A stretch of 64,000 nucleotides of DNA, taken from assembly GCA_022606135.1 (NCBI GenBank), contig JABYQN010000002.1, positions 1,984,001-2,048,000 of the forward strand, given 5' to 3'. The notes below the pieces were generated by a model. That model had not been told where the DNA came from, did not search any database, and was given only the letters and a program-made list of their open reading frames with translations. The first letter of the stretch is position 1; each line of letters begins with the position of its first letter. The position numbers and the translations under genes are program-made. Below, one piece after another: positions 59,151-64,000 of the stretch. Source of the DNA: Fomes fomentarius. Taxonomy: Eukaryota > Basidiomycota > Agaricomycetes > Polyporales > Polyporaceae.

Positions 59151-59671
59151 CATCGTGTATATAATACCCCGGCGTGCTGTTGCTGAACGCATTCCTTTTG
59201 GATACTGGACCCTGAGCCGTCTACGACGCCTGTCGCACAGTGTCTACATGCGATCGAGAGAAGCCACGGCAATGACACCGGATAATCAACCAGGGTCCGT
59301 GAACTATCTATCTCAAATATTCTCTAGCCAGTCACTCTGGAGTTCCGCACACTGTGATACCAACGCGACACCGACACCAGCGCAATACCAGCATTGCTTT
59401 GATCTGTAGCCATAGCCGACACGCCCATAAATCAACCGACCCTGAACTTTCTAGGATTGTGTTCATGAGTTGTGAATCCGCGCGTATACAAATACTACAT
59501 AGTTACACAGACGACAATACGTCACTAATACTACTGTAACACACAGCTACTATAGAGCTAGCTAGTAACGGACAGGAAAAATCAGATTATCACAGCAGAG
59601 GCGAAAGAACAGAGGACAGACGAACAACGAAAGCACACCACATCAGGCCGAACTCCAAGCTTCCAGTAACG
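59151..59671. other. Convergent 3' region, BSP-like gene / FCP1
   Basis: 521 bases between facing stops. Nothing recognisable apart from A+T-rich 3' end sequence. Confidence 0.5.
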
Positions 59672-62600
59672 CTATCCCCACTCCGCCTCGAGTTCGCGGG
59701 CTAAGAAGTCATCCTCGACCATGTTATACTCGCTTCCGCCGTCTTCATCCTCATCGTCGTCATCGTCGTCCCCACCGCCGTTCATAGGCGATGAGCGTTG
59801 ACTTCGATTGCTACCTTCGTCGTCATCTCTACCCTTCTGTGCCTTGGCGGCACGCATCTGCTCGGCGGTGAACGCCTCCTTGAGCCGCGACGCACGATCC
59901 GCCGCGAGCTTCTTGCGCTTCGCAAGCGGGGAACGGAGCACGTCCGAGTCGGAGCCGTTCAGCGAGCCGATTTCCGACGGCGTGAGGCTCCGCACGCGCT
60001 TCCGCTTCCGCCGTGGCGAGGATGTCGTACTACTGCAAACGCAGGATATCATTGTCATTATCATGATCATGATCATGCGAATGAACGGCGCATGGACCGA
60101 GATGGAAGGTGAAAGGCTGAGGCACCCACCTGATGATACTGTTCGACTCGTCCGTCCACGACGCATCGTCCTCCGACATCCCGCTCTTCACACTCGCGCC
60201 GTCTCCTTCGCCCTCTTCATCTCCATCATCCCCATCATCATCGCTCTCATTCATAGCCGCCTCAACCTCATTATTGATCGCGTCCCAGTCGACCTCATCG
60301 AGCTCGAGTCCCTCTTCATCCTCGGCCCTCCCGGGGCCCTCGACGCCGAGTGCCCCAAGCGCGCGCCCCCTGCGGCCGGTATCGAGGTGCCCGTCCCAGT
60401 CATCTGCGTCCGGATCCGGGTCAGAACTGATCTGCTGCGAATCCGAAGGAGGACTCGCAAGAGCCGCTCCGCTACCACTTGCCCCACCAGACAGCTCCGG
60501 CTCGAGCAGGTACGGGCCCTCGTCCTGCCGCTCCCAGAGCGCGAGCGAATCGTTCAGCCAGCGCGCCCAGACGATCTTGATCTCGGGGTGGTGTTTGCGC
60601 GCCATGTGGACCTTCTGTGTGCCGGGCTGTGACGGTTCAAATAACAATGTTATTTGGCGGTTAGAGAGTGAGTCTAGGGAAACAAGGGGGGAAGATGGGA
60701 AATGTTACCTGAGCTGTGACGATGTGCGTGATGATGGGAGATAGTTCGGTGTGACATGTGGCGCCGAATGCCGTCGCCGTTTTCCAGATCTCCATCGTAT
60801 GCGGTTGGGCACCCATGGGGATGATGGCACTGAAGAGCAAATGACAGCCCGCCAAGACATCCTGCCGCATCCGCGGGATAATGGTCTACGGTGGTCGGTT
60901 AGTACTGAGCGGGGTGATGTCACGATGATATTTGAGCACATACTTGGACATCGTACTCCGGCGGCTTCTTCTTGGAAGTCTTGTCTTCATCTTGCGCGGC
61001 GTATGCAGCGTAGAACTGTTCGTGTACGAGTTCCAGGATCTTATGGTGCCAGTTAAATGCATATCGGTATTAAACAGCGAAATGGAACGCACCTTCCTGA
61101 CTCTTTCAAGCTCTATGTCGTCGTTTTTGAGCAGCGCTTTCCGCACAGGCTTTTCTTTCTTCTCGGCATCGGAAGATGCATCCCCGTTCTGCGCCGGCTC
61201 TGCTTCGGATGACTGCTGCTCGCTATTCTCGACAACCTCTTCAGCAGTCTTCTCGAGCTTCTCCTGTTCTTTGGCTAATGGTCGCTCTTCAAACTGCGCT
61301 TCAAGAGCCAGCGTATTGCGCGTGAGCATCTCATCCTTCGCCAACTCAGCGAATTCGTCTTCCACTGCCGGTGATGATGGTGCCTCCGACTCCAGCAGAT
61401 CCTCAGATTCGTCAGATTCGTCGTCGTCATCGGCGTCAAGGGCGGCGGGAGTAGGTTCAGGCCCTGATGGGTCGGCAGTGGTCGGAGGGGGAGGAATGAC
61501 AGGTGTCAGTGGTTGAACCTTGGGGAGGAATGCGGAGTTGATGTCGCCGATACCGACGAAAAAGTCATCTATTCAACGCATTTCAGTTACACATAGCATT
61601 CCTCGGTCCGTACCCGTACTCACATGGGATGACTTTGACTAGGTTTGGGCTCCACTCCCACACGTCCGCGCGGTCATCAATGATGACCACCATCGACTGG
61701 TCGCAAGGAAAGAGGCGTTGTAGACTCTTCTGCGTGAGACCTCGTACCAGTAAGTCAGCGCCACTACTCGCATATATGGAGGAATATTATGCTCACTGCC
61801 GCTCTCGTCTCTGCTTAGGATGCGGTTACCGAAGATCTTGCCGCCAGGGTCGATAGCGGCACAGACTTCCTCTGCGTAAGCACGCGTACCCATGGTATAA
61901 ACGTGCATCTCATACTTGGTCGACAACGATTGCAGGAACTCGGTCAGGCCGGGGCTGCTGTGGCGTGAGGGGAGCAAATGAGGAAGAAGTGAGTGAGGGA
62001 AACGTACCGCGGTTTGATGTAGTACATGCAGCCCTCCTGCTCTATGAGCTTCTCCTTCCCCTTGGGCCCTGGCTTATGCCGCTGGTGCGGTTGTCCAAGC
62101 GCCTCCGGACCGAGTCTGAACTTCTTGACATCCTTCAGGGCTTCCCAATTGGGATTCACCTCGTCCTCAGTGTCAGGCTGATCAGCCTTGCCCTTGTCCT
62201 TCTCCACCACCTCACCGGCGGCTTTCTTGGCTTGACGCTCCTCCCAGGCCTCGCCTTCGTTGATCCATTCTCCTACGGTCGGATCGACAGTAGCATGGAC
62301 AATGGTCTGATCAAGATCGACGATAAGGGAGAGCTTGCGGGAGCGGTAGAGGTGCTGTGCGGTTTCCTGCTCAATTCGCTGCGCTTCTTCGAGGGAAACG
62401 GTCGGGCCATTGGCGAGATGTGTCATCTGTATAGAGGCACGGGACGCGTCCGAGAAGCCGGTGTAATCAAAGCTGTCGGGCAGGGACGCATGAAGGTGGG
62501 TACGTTCGACGCGAAGAGACCGTGTACATAGCACGGATGGGAAAGGACGCACCTTGTCATGTCCTTCCCACATAGGCAACAGAGGCCGGCGAGCTGGACG

Positions 62601-62887
62601 CCATGCTTGCAGGGCTCGAGGATGTAGACTGCGGGGGTTTCCCGCGCGCGTCGTTCGGATACGATGTCGCCCTTTTTGAAGGACCACTTGGTGAGAGTGC
62701 CCTCTACGGAAGAGTCCCATGTGCCGAACCGGAGCTCGTGGCGCCCATCTGGCGCGACATGGGAGAAGGAGTAGTCAAGAAGGCGCGAACCGCGTTGTAC
62801 GTCGGAGTTGGGCTGGACGACGAGCGAGACGAGCTTGATGGGGTAGGGGAGGGTAGTTGGGAGATAGAGTTCGGTCGGGGAGCTCAT
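59672..62887 (-). CDS. FCP1: RNA polymerase II CTD phosphatase Fcp1
   Basis: Nuclear phosphatase that recycles RNA polymerase II by dephosphorylating its C-terminal heptads. Nine exons (62887-62553, 62472-62008, 61954-61797, 61740-61624, 61568-61093, 61039-60944, 60894-60709, 60626-60130, 60032-59672) join to 896 residues. An N-terminal biotinyl-lipoyl-like region contains CKHGVQLAGLCCLCGKDM. The catalytic FCPH domain has the DxDxT motif LIVDLDQTIVH, then GCMYYIKPRPGLTEFL, MHVYTMGTRAYAEEV and MVVIIDDRADVWEWSPNL. An acidic Glu/Ser linker follows. The BRCT domain is about residues 555-660 (LAGCHLLFSAIIPMG ... EIKIVWARWLNDSLALW). The tail is acidic and basic in alternation, with KKRK-like and DDDDDDEDED runs. 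It diverges from the short-chain dehydrogenase gene. Confidence 0.95.
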
Positions 62888-63311
62888 GGGCGTCGGCTGG
62901 GGGTGGAGAGGCGACGGGGAATGTGCCGCGAAGATGCTATATCCGCCAGGGCAGTTATCGCGAGTAAGTATCCAGGATTGCTGCAGCCAGAGACACCTTG
63001 AGCGCGCGGGTCTTGTTCCAACTCCCGGCAACCCGTCCCGGAGACGCCTCCGTGTTGTCCCCTGTTTGGCTGTCCCCCCTTTGGCACGTACTCGACTCGC
63101 AACACCTGCTACTTGCTCTTTCCCGACAACCACTCATAGGCACTCTCTACCGCCCGTCATCTCACTTCAGCCGTCCTCAGACACAGTTCGCGCCCGTCGA
63201 ATCCTCCGTCCCGTCGATGACCAACTTGCCGCGATGCTTCCCAGCCTAGAAGGCTCCCACGACATGTTTCCCTTCCCTCGTGCCTGTCGTTCCTGTCCTT
63301 GAACGAACTCC
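62888..63311. other. Divergent promoter, FCP1 / SDR
   Basis: 424 bases between opposite start codons. No clear TATA box. Open frames here are extensions of neighbours. Confidence 0.45.
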
Positions 63312-64000
63312 ATGGTCAGTGCAAAGACAGTTGTGCTTGTTACAGGATCCTCCAAGGGAGGCATCGGCTTCAATCTGTACGTCCTCTCGTCTGATCTCTG
63401 CCAGAACTCGCACTCATGGTGGTAGATGCGAGGCCTTCGCGGCCCAGGGCTGCATAGTATATGCGACCGCCCGAAAGCTGCAGGCCATCGAAAGCCTCGC
63501 CCACGCAAACATACGCCATTTGGCTCTTGATGTGACCAGCGACGGCAATGTGAAGGAAGTCGTCCAGGCTATCATAGCAGCTGAAGGTCAAATAGACATC
63601 CTCGTCAACAATGCCGGCATCAGCAACTCTGGTGAGTTCCCTTGAGTTCCGCAGTATGTGGACGTGAGCGTGCTCAGTGACTAAGTTGGATTACGCAGGT
63701 GCCCTCATTGACGTTGACATAGAAGAGTTCAAAAGGATTTACGATACGAACGTCTTTGCCGTCATACGCATGGCCAAGGCCGTCATCCCACACATGGCAT
63801 CGCGTAAGCGAGGTACGATCGTTAACATAGGTTCGATTGGCGGTGATATGTGGGTACCATGAACTCTCATACTCAATGCCCCGCGCTTAGCCATCCTCCT
63901 AGTTCTATCCCATGGGGTGGTGCATATTGCTCAAGCAAAGCCGCGGTGCATTCCATCACCGACACACTCTACATGGAATGCAAACCGTTTAGCATTGACG
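63312..64000 (+). CDS. Short-chain dehydrogenase/reductase, 3' end outside window
   Basis: NAD(P)-dependent oxidoreductase of the classical SDR family. Exons 63312-63376, 63426-63631, 63699-63849 and 63903 to the edge give about 174 residues so far. Motifs in order: VLVTGSSKGGIG (cofactor loop TGxxxGxG), VYATARK with the Arg typical of NADPH users, LDVTSDG, ILVNNAGISNSG, VNIGSIGG with the catalytic Ser, and AYCSSKAA with the Tyr-x3-Lys pair. The layout resembles Ayr1-type 1-acyldihydroxyacetone-phosphate reductases, which act in phosphatidate synthesis, but many SDRs share it. The remaining C-terminal half lies beyond the window. Confidence 0.88.

Noticed and set aside
60045..60080. Short ATGATC-type repeat
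   Set aside because: It lies inside the last FCP1 intron and is a small simple repeat with no sign of function.
59808..60744. Plus-strand frames of 203-274 codons opposite FCP1
   Set aside because: Antisense translations of acidic repeats; they show Ser/Arg runs and no domain.

Overview
This is nuclear DNA from a filamentous basidiomycete. Genes are split by many short introns of about 50-75 bases with GT-AG (a few GC-AG) borders, they lie on both strands, and the repertoire is that of a wood-decay fungus. Two three-domain laccases with the Polyporales-type signature, a secreted GH3 beta-xylosidase, a DUF803/NIPA magnesium transporter and Rad5, Fcp1, Cct7 and Wss1 orthologues point to a white-rot polypore close to Trametes. 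That placement is inferred from remembered protein similarity; no search was run. I rebuilt spliced models by hand. Except for two edge-truncated genes and three MFS copies whose length was not totalled, each joined coding length is a multiple of three.

Layout. 1-7.5 kb: NIPA transporter (cut by the left edge), a divergent eight-bladed Cdc4-like WD40 protein without an F-box, a gene-poor gap, then laccase 1. 7.9-13.4 kb: Wss1-type DNA-protein crosslink protease, Efm3/FAM86-type eEF2 lysine methyltransferase and, divergent from it, mitoribosomal protein mS45 (Bot1). 15.6-17.7 kb: FAD-dependent aromatic-type monooxygenase. 17.8-29.6 kb: four head-to-tail paralogous MFS transporters (Dal5/anion:cation symporter type), all on the minus strand. 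30-37 kb: Cct7 chaperonin subunit and, divergent from it, Rad5 (HIRAN-SNF2-RING). 38-40.2 kb: laccase 2 on the minus strand. 40.2-45.3 kb: gene-poor. 45.3-47.1 kb: divergent bHLH and Zn2Cys6 regulators. 47.7-49.3 kb: a copia-gag-like membrane protein gene and an apparent relic copy. 50.1-51.4 kb: Ran1/Ksp1-like protein kinase with a regular 25-bp tandem repeat in its leader. 54.1-54.8 kb: small secreted or membrane protein. 55-57.7 kb: GH3 beta-xylosidase. 58.2-59.2 kb: basic-secretory-protein-type zinc protease-like protein. 59.7-62.9 kb: Fcp1 CTD phosphatase. 63.3-64 kb: start of a short-chain dehydrogenase cut by the right edge.

Working together. Laccases and beta-xylosidase fit extracellular lignin and hemicellulose attack. 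The monooxygenase lies tail to tail with the array of organic-anion-type transporters, a possible uptake-plus-hydroxylation module. Housekeeping genes (chaperonin, DNA repair, CTD phosphatase, mitoribosome, translation-factor methylation) are interspersed. The most unusual features are the conserved 7-nt and 27-nt microexons in every transporter copy, a promoter block shared by three of the four copies, a 5-nt microexon across the Rad5 ATP-binding motif, and the kinase leader repeats.
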